DNA of 64,000 nucleotides from Azolla caroliniana (lineage: Eukaryota > Polypodiophyta): positions 5,394,001 through 5,458,000 of the forward strand of contig JBHGNT010000020.1 of assembly GCA_043228905.1 (NCBI GenBank), given 5' to 3'. The stretch's first letter is position 1. Each line of letters begins with the position of its first letter. The notes beneath the pieces were generated by a model. That model worked only from the letters and a program-made list of their open reading frames with translations, was not told where the DNA came from and searched no databases. Positions 11,971-23,028 of this stretch are shown one piece after another. Made by a program: the position numbers and the translations under genes.

Positions 11971-14250
11971 GGCATCCGACGTGAATTTACGGCACCACAC
12001 AGTCCGGAGCAAAACGGGATTGCCGAACGCATGAATCGGACAATCCAAGAACGGATAGTTTCCATGCTCCAACACTCCGGACTGTCAGATGGCTTCTGGG
12101 CAGAGGCTCTACTCACGGCAGTACACATAATCAATATGTCGCCAAGCAGACCTCTAGGACTTCAAATTCCTCAGGAACTATGGATCGACAGTAAGCCGAA
12201 TTACGACAAGCTGAGGATCTTCGGATGCAAGGCGTACGCCCTTATTCCGAAAGATGATCGCCGAAAACTTGCACCTCGGTCCAGGAAATGCATTTTCCTT
12301 GGATATGGATCCGACGACGAAATGGGATACCGACTCTGGGATCCCGAACGCAGACAAATCGTCCGAAGTTCGGACGTTGTGTTCAACGAGTCGGCTATGA
12401 ATCCATCAGTCAAAACACCGATCGAAGTCCGAAGGGTCACATTTTCCGATGTGCCGACCCTTCAAGAAGGCCCCGCTCTTAACACACGGTCAGCTTCACT
12501 GGTAGCTGAACCTTACACTACCGATTCGGACAACTCTGACTCGGCACAGCAGCTTTCGGACCATCCGACCTCGATACCCGATGCGACCAGTCCAATCATA
12601 CCTCGACGATCCGAGAGACTGTCGCAACCTCCGGAGAGGTATTCTCCTGGAATTTTCTTCACCGACGCCGGCGAACCGACGTCTTACGAAGAAGCATCGA
12701 CATCTGTTGATTCCGCCACCTGGCATCTGGCGATGGAGTCGGAAATGCACTCCATTCGGGCAAACAAGACTTGGGATCTGGTCGAATTACCTAGGAACCG
12801 ACGTGCTCTTCCTTGCAAGTGGGTTTATCGACTAAAAGAGACGTCTGATTCGACCACCCCAAAGTACAAGGCCAGATTAGTTGCGAAGGGCTTCCGACAA
12901 GAATATGGCGTCGACTTCGACGAGATTTTTTCACCAGTGGTGAAAATGACAACTCTTCGTTTTCTACTCGGCGTAGTGGCAGCCGACAACTTGGAGCTGA
13001 TTCAGCTAGATGTCAAAACAGCATTCCTCCATGGTGATCTTGAAGAGGAAATTTATATGGAGCAGCCAAAAGGCTTCGTGGTAACTGGCCAAGAACATCT
13101 AGTCTGCCGACTCAGGAAGAGTCTATACGGCCTCAAACAGGCACCGCGACAATGGTACAAGAAGTTCGACGACTTCATCCAATCGATCGGCTTCTCAAAA
13201 AGCGATGAGGACCATTGTTTTTTTACCAACACAGCTCAAGATGGATCACCCATCTTCCTCATCATTTACGTGGACGACATGCTAATTTCTGGACGCCACG
13301 CGGGCGAACTTGCCGATCTCATTCGGCAACTGCGGTTGAAGTTTGCCATGAAGGACCTCGGTCCGGCACGACACATACTTGGCATGAAGATTAGTCGGCA
13401 TCGCGATCAACGACATCTTTTTTTGTCTCAGACCGACTATATCGGACGTGTCTTGGAACGCTTCAACATGCAATCAGCCAAATCTGCTTCAACCCCGCTC
13501 CCCATGAATCTTCGGCTCTCTCAGCGAGACTGCCCGACATCCGGTCCGGAGGGGGAAGATATGAAGTCGGTACCGTATGCACCGGCAGTCGGCTCCCTTA
13601 TGTACCTGATGGTCGCGACACGGCCTGATATTTCTCATGCCGTAGGAGTCGTTAGCAGATTTATGCACAATCCTGGCCGATCGCATTGGAACGCAGTCAA
13701 GCATGTGTTCAAATATCTGGCTGGCACAAAAGGCCACGGCATTCTTTTCGGTCCGAACTCAACTACAGGCGTAGTCGGTTACACCGACTCGGACTTCGCC
13801 GGCTGTATAGACAGTCGGAAATCAACAACTGGATACTGCTTCAAATTCGGCAATGGAGCAATTTCGTGGAAGTCGAAACTTCAGGAGTGCACAGCGACCT
13901 CAACGACCGAAGCAGAATATGTAGCTGCGTCCGACGCTGCAAAAGAAGCTTTGTGGCTCGGCCGGCTGGCGCACACGTTTCGACAAGTCAACCATGACTC
14001 GGCCCCAGTTGTCTATAGCGACAGTCAAGGTGCTGTTGCCTTGTCGAAAAATCCGGTTCACCACAACGCCTCCAAACATATCGACGTTCGATATCACTTC
14101 GTTCGGGACTGCGTCATTTCAGGGAAAATCGGTCTAGAGAAAATATCCACAACCGACAATGTCGCAGATGGAATGACCAAGTGTCTTTCGGCAGACCGCT
14201 TTCGGTCCCTTCGGCATCAGATGGGCGTAACGACAAACCAGTCCGGTTAG
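11971..14250 (+). pseudogene. C1 integrase-RT-RNase H (second frame)
   Basis: Remainder of the copia polyprotein in the next frame, uninterrupted to the TAG at 14248-14250. It holds the integrase Glu region (PEQNGIAERMNRTIQ), RT ([40 protein letters not shown], catalytic YVDDM near 13270) and RNase H (GYTDSDFAGC, TSTTEAEYVAAS, YSDSQGAVALS). One single-base event separates this copy from a full-length polyprotein. Mobilised family members could still exist elsewhere. Confidence 0.94.
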
Positions 14251-14443
14251 AGCCGGACACATCGCAGGATGGTTTCCGACAACCGACATCAATTCCTTAA
14301 TGATCGGCTTCAACTCTTCCGACCCGACCAGTTCGGTCTTCTGCCTTCGGACCCTGCCGACTCGAACAAAACTGATATGTCCGAGAACCTAGGTTTATGC
14401 CTGTAATCTTAGATAACCCATGTATACGCCCATTACGGGGGAG

Positions 14444-14628
14444 TGTCGAATACAAGTGTATAATGGACGTATTCACACTATCCCTTTGTATAGATCAAGT
14501 CTGGGCCATTTGTGTAATTAGCATAAATGGTAGATGCCCTAAGTCTGTCACTATATATAGTGACCTTGTAACCTTTTTGTAAGGTTGGGTTGTATTATTT
14601 GTTTCTATGGAATAGAAAGCCTTTTGTG

Positions 14629-14667
<39 letters not shown>

Positions 14668-14747
14668 ATCTCTGTGCAACGACCTAGAAATTGTCATACG
14701 CAGGTACTTAATCTTAATCTTCCGCATAGACGACCTTGTCTCCAACA
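14444..14747 (+). repeat. C1 3' LTR
   Basis: 304-bp LTR matching 9206-9521. It differs mainly in CT-tract length and in a short stretch after GGTAC near 14704. Followed by CTAAG. Confidence 0.95.
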
Positions 14748-14752
14748 CTAAG

Positions 14753-15733
14753 TGGGTGGAAGCGAAAGCCCTACGAGACAACACCGCGGCGTCAACGGCG
14801 AAATTCTTATACGAATGCATTTGGTGCCGGTACGAATGCCCCATAGAGCTGATAAGCGACCAAGGAGGGCACTTTCTTGGACAGGTGCTAGAAAGTTTGA
14901 CGACATTCTATGCGGTAGTACATCAACGAAGCACACCGTACTATCCGCAAGCAAACGGGTTAGCTGAGTCGACGAACAAAACGCTCCAGAATATCCTCCG
15001 GAAGATCGTCAATGAAAATCAGATAGATTGGGACACAAAGCTGCACAGTGCGCTCTGGGCTTACCGGACAACGTACAAAACAAGCATCCGGACAACACCG
15101 TTCCGGTTAGCATTTGGATTGGAGGCAGTCATGCCGGTCGAGTTCCAGGTACCAAGCTTACGGATTCAGATTCAGGAACGATTGAACGAAAAGGAATCGG
15201 AGGCAATTGGGTTAAAGGCTCTATGCGAACTGGAAGAACACCGACTGGCGAGCATTATGCACCTGGAATTGGAACAACGGAGACGGAAAGCATTTGTAGA
15301 TCGGCACCGGAAGGGAAACGAAAAAATGTTCGGGACCGGCAAGCCGGTACTCGTGTTCCAGACCCGGATGGGCAAAATGCCAAGTAAACTACGGTTTAGA
15401 TGGACCGGACCGTACTGGATCACACGCGAGTTCAATGGGTCCTACCAATTGGGGACACTTGCCGAAGAAGTGTTGGGCAAATGGGTCAACGGATTTAGAC
15501 TAAAACCATACAAAGGACCTATGCCTAAGAACCCATTTGAACGAAAGGCCGCCACCGAATCAAACGCCGCCAGGCCAACCATAATGGCAACCGGTGAAGA
15601 CGACGGTTGCCACCAAGCCAGTAAGGAGGAGCATGAGCCGGCAACCGAGGAGAGCAGAACGACGGCAAACCGTCAAGAGGCCGGCAAGTTGCACGCTTCG
15701 GGCAAGGGTCCGACAGGACCGGAGAAAAGCTAA
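14753..15733 (+). pseudogene. G2 integrase, 3' part
   Basis: Resumes the integrase core after C1: WVEAKALRDN, second catalytic Asp in ELISDQGGHF, catalytic Glu in GLAESTNKTL. The C-terminal GPY-type module follows (RFRWTGPYWI, KWVNGFRLKPY), then a roughly 70-residue charged tail to a TAA at 15731-15733. No chromodomain follows, so this family is not a chromovirus. This half is open throughout. Confidence 0.9.
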
Positions 15734-16141
15734 CCACACAAGTGAGTGTACAAAAAACAAAAAAAGAATAAAGGAGAGAATCAAATAAATCATGGAAAGG
15801 AGTGGTGAAAACGGCGACGCACACGAGGAGTAAAGAGGCACGTCGAAAAGGTACGAGGAGCTATGAATAGGACATTAAACCACCGCCACATGGCACGCAA
15901 TGCTATTATAGTACACGACCTACACATGCGGAGGCTCAAAAAAGGCGCCAAGATGCAAAGAGAAAAACCCCCACGCATTGAGACCTTTTCCTATCGCGAA
16001 CCAAGGAGAACAGACGCAGAGCGACGCGTGAAGATAAATCGTAGAGAGCTCCCACACAGAGAACCCCCTCCCTCAGAACTTTCTCTCTCACACTCTCCCC
16101 ACCATCAAACCTCGCCAACGCTCTCCGACCTCGACGTAGAG

Positions 16142-18827
16142 ATGGACTGCCAAACGTTGTTTGAAGCCGCCAAGAAATGGTTACGGCAGCACAGCCTGGA
16201 GGGTTTCTTAACGATCATGGAGGCGGCGCCACACAAGGAGGCCGAGAAGATTATAAAAGAAATCGACACGGAGGTGATCACAGAGGAGGCGATCCATGCG
16301 TTAATAGGCCTTCCGGAGGGAGGTATCTACACGATCGACAATCCTACCCCTGAGCAACTCATCAAATATTTCGGTGAGTACTCTCTAGCCAGCAAGGGCT
16401 ATAGGACACAAGGCGGCGAAGATATGTTATTCCGTGAAATTGCCCGTGTGCCCCACGAGTTTGGCCACGTGTACCCTCGACCCCCCGTCATGCCTCAGAA
16501 CCGAGCAGGCTTGATCATCGCGACGTACGAAGGGGTCAAGGTGGATTGGCTGGTGCTGATCGCCAACGGGCTGTGTACGGCGATTGATATAGTAAGAGGA
16601 AAGGACGGCAAGGAAGGCTGGAAAATATGGCATGCAGTGACACAATGGCTCACCTTGTTGGCACCACCGATCGAGCCCGTCCAAACCAAGAAGCGGGGAA
16701 GAGCAACGGACGGCACCCCGAAACCTGCTTCGAAACGGCAACAACTGTTGTCCTCCAAGGCCACTAAGGGGAAGACTGCTGAAGCAGAGAAGGCGGCGAA
16801 GGAGCGTGCCAGCCGAAAGCGACCGACGGACACGCATGAGGAGACACCGGCACGACCCTTGAAGAGCCCACTCCACCGACCGGGGCAGCAGGAAACGGAC
16901 ACCTTGGCGGCAAGAATGAATGTCGGGACTCAGGCGGAAGAAATGGAGGAAGAACCCACGGAGCACCTTCAGCGGAGGCCGGTGAAGAGCACCGTTGAAT
17001 TAGCCGGGAAGCGTTCGGACCCACAGAAGGATGGAACGCCCGCAACTCACGCTGAGCAACCCACGCCAAGGGAGGCACCGGAACCGGTTCGGATGGAACC
17101 GGTCACAGAAGTCCCGGCACAATAGGCAGCACCGGCAAGCCCCGTCACCCAAGAGCCGGAGATACAAAGGCCAACCGCCCCAGCCGGCCAAGAACAAGCA
17201 GACAAGGGGCGACTAGCCGAAACACCCTCAGAGCCGGAACGGCAAAGTGGTCAGCTAGCAAAACCAGAAGCGCAGCTTGACGCAGAAAGGCGGGACCAGC
17301 CACCAGCAAGCGAACCCATCAACCAACTCTCCGTGCAAGCGCAACAACAGTGCACCGGCAGCCAATGGCTCCAGTGGATAGGAGGCCAAATTGCCGGAGT
17401 CGTCGGATGCATAGAGGCGGAGGAAAGAGCGCAAACGGAATGGTTGCTCGTCACAACCGATGAAGTGAAGATGGCCCAGTCAAGGATCCGGTGCCTAGAA
17501 CAAGACTTGGATCGGATCACAGGCGATATGGCCAAAATGGCCTTAACCGCAACACAGGTCCAAGCACCGGTGACTCCAATTGATGTACAGAAGAATAAGA
17601 CCCCAAAGACACAAACTGTCCCGAAGAAAGAGGCGGCGCAAGCCCAAGAGCTTGTGGAATTACGAGATGAGCTAGCTGCACAAGAAGCATTACGGAGTCG
17701 CGAACATGACTTGAAGAAGGCGGCCGAAGAAGAATTAAGAAAGACTGCTGAGAACCTTCGCCAGACAGAGGAAAACTTGCGTAAAGGACATCATGCTTAC
17801 GACCGGCTGAAGGAGGAAAAAGAGAAAGTGTTGCAGGAAAAAGACAAGCTGCGACGGATGGCGGAGACAGAAATAGAGAGGCTGAAGGAAGAGCTCCGTC
17901 AACAGAAGGACAGGGAGGACCGCACGCGTCGTCAGATCAACCAACGACTGAAGCAAAAGACCGATGATTTCGATCATCTACATCGGGACTACAAGCAGTT
18001 GGATACAGAGCATAAGCAACAACGGGAACGGATGGCCGAGCTTCGGCAAGAGGTTGATAGGGCCAGAACGGCACTCGCCGAAGAACGAGCGGAAAGTTCC
18101 AGGCTATTGGAGGAAGCGGCGAATGACCGGATGGAGCTCCACAAACAGAACCATGAAGACAAGGAAAGAGCGGATACTACAGAGGTTGCAAACAACCTAT
18201 CAAACTCAATTGTCGCATTATAGGGAGCAGGAGGCGGACACGGTTCGGATCATCAAGCAATTGAAGGAGGAGCGACAAGCCGCAGAAAATAAATCACAGA
18301 TGGGAGCCGAACGGATCCAGTGCATCCTCCGGTCATGGCTCACTAAGACCAAAAGCTTGATTGATGACATCTCTGTGCGATGGTGGGCAAAATGGGCGCA
18401 AAATACGGCGGAACTCCAATTGCTTAGGGCGGACGTTGAAAACCGGCGAAAGGAGGGCGACGACTATTATATGCTGACCCCGGAGGACTTCACCACCATC
18501 AAGGATGAGCTGGCGGAAGATTTCACAGCCCTGGCGGATGAACAATTGGTGCAGGTCTGGCAGCTCGTAGCTCAACTGGACGATGATCGGCTGGAGGCTC
18601 AAATCCAGTTCGAAAGCTATGAGCGGTCCCGGCTCCGGGAAGAAAAAGCGCGAAAGGTGGCAACGGTCAACCTTAGTGATGAGGAACCATCATCGGGGCA
18701 AAGACCGGAGGGGGAACAAGCCGGGGTTAGTCAGCCACAGACAACTCCGACGGAGGAACCAACGACGGAAATGGCGGTGCCACAGTCACAAACGGAGCAC
18801 CAGCCACAACCACAAACGGAACAATAG
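16142..18827 (+). pseudogene. G2 extra ORF: N-terminal domain, basic linker and long coiled coil
   Basis: Unusual gene between integrase and 3' LTR, same strand. The ATG at 16142 is preferred because G1 is similar only from here; the same frame is open back to 15863. Roughly residues 1-185 look like a compact domain (EAAKKWLRQHSLEG, GEDMLFREIARVPHEFGHVY, VDWLVLIANG). Residues about 185-330 are Lys/Arg/Pro-rich with possible nuclear signals (KKRGR, SRKRP). From about residue 500 there is a long Glu/Lys/Arg/Gln heptad-like coiled coil, then an acidic Gln-rich tail. It is broken by TAG 17123-17125 and a frameshift near 18170. No signal peptide or membrane segment is seen, so it is not env-like. 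Function unknown. Confidence 0.75.
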
Positions 18828-18956
18828 CAGCAACAACAGATTCCCGACGAGCCATTGGAAATTTTGGAGCAAAGCATTCTGGACATTTTGGACAAAGCGT
18901 AAAAGGGCCGGATAGTGGGTTCGACGTACAAGGTACTGTCCCACAGGCGTGCCATG

Positions 18957-19419
18957 TGTTACCGGCCGGCAAAGAAGGCTTAAGGAGGTCCAAACCAAAG
19001 TGTGAAAGGAATAGTTATTTGGGAACTATTGTAATTAGTAGTCTTAATATATACATATTATTATATAAGAAGATGTGGATGGACGGACCGGAATCGGTAT
19101 GCCGATCCGGATCCGGAACGATTCCGTAAAGGTGCCGTTTGGCACCGTTTTGTATTTCGCACCGGAGACCTATATAAAGGCCCGGTTACAATGTAATCAG
19201 GAGCGGATAATTAATAAAGCGTATTGTCTTAATCTTCAAGTGTTGATTACCGTTCTGTATTTATTGTTATATCTTACGCGTGTTAATTACGGATGGCTAA
19301 GTAATCGATTAAGGTCTAATTAAGCGTTGTGTCGTAAGTCATTCTGTCGTACCACCCTTTGGTGACGTGTCTTAAGTGGACACCCTGTGTTAGGCTGTTG
19401 TCCGGCCCTAGCAATAACA
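18957..19419 (+). repeat. G2 3' LTR
   Basis: 463 bp, paired with 3848-4310, TATA box at 19171-19177. The bases immediately upstream (CAGGCGTGCCATG) are not a polypurine tract; the nearest purine run is around 18899-18910. Followed by TTTTT. Confidence 0.95.
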
Positions 19420-19424
19420 TTTTT

Positions 19425-20294
19425 CCACCAGTTTTGTTTGATATGCACCGTTTTTAGCCATGGGCGGCCCATCAACAACGGGTAAGCCCCTTGCGCATTG
19501 AGTTGGACAACCACTGCCGAAATGTGGAATGTGTGACCTCCGATAGTTACATCTAGATCTCGTATCAAACCGATAGGTCTTACCGAACTTGTATCCGCCA
19601 TTCAGAGCCAAAATGGGCAAGGCTCCCATTCCTGGATTCCCAGGGTGTTACAAGTCCGTAAACTGATCACGTTCACGCCTAATCCTCCATCCACAATCGT
19701 CCCTTGTAGTTCTCGTCCTTTGATGATGGCGGTGATTGCCGGACTGTTCGTGCCTACCACTACTAGCCCTTCTTCCGAATTTGAGAAGAACGCAGGAGCC
19801 GGCAATGGAATTGATGTGGTCATTCCTGATGTTAGCCCTTCCGTAAATCGGGGCACTAGCAATAACCAATCCAATGGCAGCGTAATTTGACATTCTTGTA
19901 ATGCTTGCCATGTTGGGTTTTCCGACTGAATCGTGTCGGTGGCCCCTTCTAGTTTCTCCTTTTGTTGTTCAAGCTCCGCCACATTTTGCTCATTTGCCTT
20001 CTTCACCCACTTGGTGGCTTGCTTTCGAATTGCCTCCTGTGTTTCCCACTCCATGGTTTTGCCTTTTGCCTTGGTGGTGACTTGTTGTATATCGGCAACT
20101 TCTGCTACCACCATATTTACAGCTAGTCTTTTCTCATAGCTTTTAACCGAATACTGATTGCTATAATGTCCTTCTTGTGGGCAATAGTAGCAATACGCTT
20201 TCCTGGTGTTGTTGGATTCGGCGTTCGCTCCGGTACCCGGTTGAGGTCCTATTGGTGGTCGGTTAGGTGCTTGGTCCGGTTGGGTACTTGGCAT
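19425..20294 (-). pseudogene. G1 zinc knuckle and aspartic protease
   Basis: Minus-strand continuation of gag-pol. The piece 20294-19602 starts near the zinc knuckle (CYYCPQEGHYSNQ, in which the last Cys is replaced by Tyr) and ends in the protease active site IVDGGLGVNVIS, before a frameshift or stop near 19602. 19601-19425 carries the rest of protease (IGGHTFHISAVV, LLMGRPW) up to the G2 insertion point. DGG in place of D-T/S-G is shared with G2. Confidence 0.85.
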
Positions 20295-20309
20295 GCCCTT
20301 GTCTAGCTG

Positions 20310-21882
20310 CTACTGGCGGTCCTCCTTTCTAGCGTTCCATTTTTTGTTGAAGCGTTTTTTGTTCCAGTAACCCTGTCGGGGCGGCTGGTTTTCATAGTTG
20401 CCTTGATCCTCCCTCCGTTGGTTGTAATCGGGGGAGTGATCCCGGTTGTATCGCTCGTATCGTTCACCGTTGTAATCTCGGTAGCTATCCTGTCGGTCTC
20501 GGTCGTGAGCGTCCTTTCTGTCGTTGTTCCGAATATCTTGCGTCGGCCGGTAATGCTTGTCTCGCCGCCAGCGTTCTTCTTCCTCCTCCCGGTTGCTCTG
20601 GGGTTCAATTTGCATTACCGGTGCCGCTTGTCGGTTCAACAAGTTATATTCGCATCGGTCCATTGTGTGCGTTCTGGAGTGGCATAACATGCACTGTGTC
20701 CGCATGGTACATTCTATTTCCGAGTGTTCGGCATTGAGACAAATCGTACATTGTATAGCTTGCCGAAACCGTAGGTCATCTTCTGTTGGTAATGTACGCT
20801 GGAGTGCCCCCATTGTTAGCTACGAGCTTGTTTTCTCCATCTCCCTAACCCTTTCCATGAGTTGGTTGATCATGTTGGTGCAGAAATCGATCATTGCGCA
20901 CACCGTATGCAAGGGTTCCCTGAGTGCTGCTAGGAATATTGATTTCACCTCCTCCTCCGATGGTGCCTGATTGAGCTAACTGTGCATTCGCTGGAACCAG
21001 ATTACGAATTGTTGAATGGTTTCCGTAGGTTCCTGCTGTATGGTGTAGAATAGGCCGACCATCTCCCGTTGATCCACCTCTTTGTTGAAGAACTGTAAAA
21101 ATCTGGTTTTTAAGTCCTCAAATGTCGTGATGGTGCCGGGAGTGTGCGTCAAGCGCCATCGCGCGGCTGGTCCTTCCAAGGTCATGCCAAACTCTGCAAT
21201 CTTCGAGCGTTCCGCTTCGGCGGCGGTCAAGCATTGCGACACATGGTTTGCTTCCCATGTTTGCAGAAATGCATAGACATGAGCTTCTGCGTCTGAATCA
21301 TCCCGGTACTTGGGATATTGGAATAGCATGTCGTCGTCCGGTGTCAGAGGTCTCCCCTCCTCTTCTTTCGGTGACGGAGGTCTTTCCTCCTCTTCTTTCG
21401 ATGTCGAAGGTCTTGCCTCCTCTTCTTTTAGTGTCTCATATGGCGGTGTCGGGAGTTGATCTGTCACCTGCCGATCTGGGGCTTCTAATTCTGTTAACTC
21501 CAGTTCTAGTGTCGGCAAGGTATCCGACTGCTCATCCTCCGGTCCGTCTAGGGTGTTGTGGCTACTACGGTAATTTGAATGGGCGCTGCATTCGCCGTCC
21601 GAATCCGATTCGAAGGCCGAGAATGGTTCTGAATCGCCTCCCCCTGTTGCTAGTGCCTGCAGGATGGATTCCGTCTCGGAGACTGCTCACGCTGCTTCCT
21701 TCGTCCGGTTGGGAATTCTGTTGTCCACGGAGTGACTCTACGGCCACTCGCCGGATTACTTTGGAAAATGAGCAATCCGCACGGATTTCTTCTGCCGCAT
21801 GTTGGAAAGCCTATCACTTCCGCAATCGTTCGGCAAGTCTTCTTGCTCGCTCCGTAACTGGGTCGTTTGTTGGTCTAGTCAT
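20310..21882 (-). pseudogene. G1 gag (broken)
   Basis: Gag of the outer element. The ATG at 21882-21880 matches the G2 gag start (M-T-R-P). Open pieces 21518-20976 (capsid-type block FLQTWEANHV, FEDLKTRFLQFF, IQQFVIWFQRMHS) and 20813-20310 (CTICLNAEHSEIEC, then an Arg/Asp/Tyr-rich tract) are separated by stops. At the position where G2 has its 5206 stop this copy keeps Arg. Contains a short tandem Glu/Pro repeat near 21350-21420. Confidence 0.82.
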
Positions 21883-21937
21883 CCATGCCCGCCGTTGTTC
21901 GCTTCGTTTGTGCAGGAATCGTGGTTGCCAAAAACTG

Positions 21938-22358
21938 CGTTATCGCTAGGGCCGGACAATGGCCTAACACAGGGTGTCCCTCTGAGACACTTCACCAAAG
22001 GGGTGTTGCGGTGAGATAGAGTTAGACCGAAGGTTAATGGAACCTTGATTGGTTACTAAGCGGCAAGATCATTAGTCACGATACACGCGTAGGATAAATT
22101 ACACTTAGCACAGAACAGTAATTAACACTTGATTAAAATATAGAACAACAACACTCTATTAATTATCCGCTAATGATTACAATCTAACCGGCCCTTATCT
22201 CCGGTTTTAGGTACAAACCGGTGCCAACCGGCAACCAACAACTATGAACTAGTCCGGATCTGGATTGGCATACCGATTCCGTGTCCATTCGTTCGGCTCC
22301 CGGTTATTAATTATCCCCTCGTTTCCCATTTTGGACTTCCCTTGCCGGCCGGCTAACA
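21938..22358 (-). repeat. G1 5' LTR
   Basis: About 421 bp, minus strand. It starts TGTTAGCCGGCCGG (at 22358 leftward) and ends near GATAACG at 21938. Related to the G2 LTR, with shared terminal blocks (GTTAGGC, GTCCGGCCCTAGC), but clearly diverged and shorter. Confidence 0.85.
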
Positions 22359-22399
22359 AATGATAGTAGTGAATCAGTTAGTGATAAGGGGAAAGTTAT

Positions 22400-22730
22400 T
22401 GACGAGGTCGTTGTCTCTGTAATTGTGAGTGAGAGTGAGAGTGAGAGTAGTAACTCTGCCGTCGTATGTTAGACGAAGACGAGCTCGAGGTTGTTGCCTC
22501 CGAGTCTCCTTGTACTCCTCTCCGTACACATAGCAATTTATTTTCTTGGGGTTTGTGGACCCCATGGTTTTTCCCTTTTCGAGTTTTCCATGCAAAATAT
22601 CCAATGTCTCTTCTATTCGAATTTTTGGTACTTTCTATTTTTTTGTTTGTGCACTATCTTTCTCTATTCTTTGCACCCGCATATGAATGTGAACCGATTG
22701 TGGCTGGTCGATTCTCAACGTAGCCCACAA
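22400..22730 (+). repeat. Relict copia-B LTR, 3' portion
   Basis: Old LTR piece resembling the end of the C2 LTR: GAGCTCGAGGTTGTTGCCTCCGAG, CCCATGGTTTTTCCC, a GGCTGGTCGATTCTC stretch and CCCACA at the end. Its left part abuts the G1 LTR, so G1 may have inserted into it. No internal element sequence follows. Confidence 0.6.
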
Positions 22731-23028
22731 GAAAGAATAATCGATTACGAATACACACAGTTACAAGTACCAATCGACTATCGGTATAACACTCACTCTC
22801 TTTGTACACTTCTTGCCTAAAAATAATACCCTTGCAGCGCCCCGTACTCTCTCGATCAGTTGGTATTTATATAGGCCTCCATGCTTCCTATTTCTGGGAA
22901 GCATGGCACGTTACAATCGTTTCTTTTAGGTAGTTTGGCGCCTTATTCGTCTTTTGCTTAATTCATCTTTTCCTGTGCTTGGCATCCTGTCCCCTTTCAC
23001 ACCTTTTGCCATCCTGCCTGGTCAACAA
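22731..23028 (-). repeat. Possible unclassified LTR (minus strand)
   Basis: On the minus strand this stretch begins TGTTGACCAGGCAGGATGG at 23028 and has a TATA-like CCTATATAAATACC near 22866-22879 flanked by a hairpin (GAAGCATGG...CCATGCTTC). It looks like an LTR promoter, but no partner LTR, target duplication or clear terminus at the left was found. Confidence 0.4.

Larger units (their letters stand above)
9206..14747 (+). mobile_element. Young Ty1/copia element C1, nested in G2 integrase
   Basis: Complete 5.5-kb copia element. LTRs 9206-9521 and 14444-14747 start TGTCG and end AACA; the target duplication CTAAG is perfect (9201-9205, 14748-14752). The primer site TGGTATCAGAGC lies at 9524-9535, and a G-rich polypurine tract (GGGGGAG) just before 14444. 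Outside the CT microsatellite the LTRs differ by about one substitution and one short indel, so this is the youngest insertion in the window. Gag-pol is one long frame apart from a single frameshift in integrase. Confidence 0.96.
3848..19419 (+). mobile_element. Ty3/gypsy element G2, full length, nested in G1
   Basis: A 15.6-kb span, about 10 kb without its own C1 insertion. It is bounded by two 463-bp LTRs (TGTTACC...AATAACA) and a TTTTT target duplication (3843-3847 and 19420-19424). Order: LTR, gag with zinc knuckle, protease, RT, RNase H, integrase (split by C1), extra coiled-coil ORF, LTR. By eye the LTRs differ at 14 of 463 positions, 12 of them transitions. It landed in the protease region of G1, head-on to it. 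Gag-pol needs at least six stop or frameshift repairs, so the copy is defective. Confidence 0.95.
19420..22358 (-). mobile_element. Outer Ty3/gypsy element G1, 5' part
   Basis: Second half of G1, reading right to left: 5' LTR, leader, gag, protease. It joins 3847 across the G2 insertion with one extra TTTTT. Its proteins pair with G2 throughout. G1 must be older than G2 because it hosts it. Confidence 0.92.

Noticed and set aside
15863-16141. The upstream ATG at 15863 as the true start of the G2 extra ORF
   Set aside because: G1 is similar only from the ATG equivalent to 16142; upstream the two copies diverge and G1 has no matching protein.
16142-18827. Extra ORF as an env-like gene
   Set aside because: The position fits, but no signal peptide, transmembrane helix or processing site is visible; the protein is hydrophilic and coiled-coil.
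22466-22820. Plus-strand open frames over 22466-22820
   Set aside because: They overlap relict LTR sequence and show no protein similarity.
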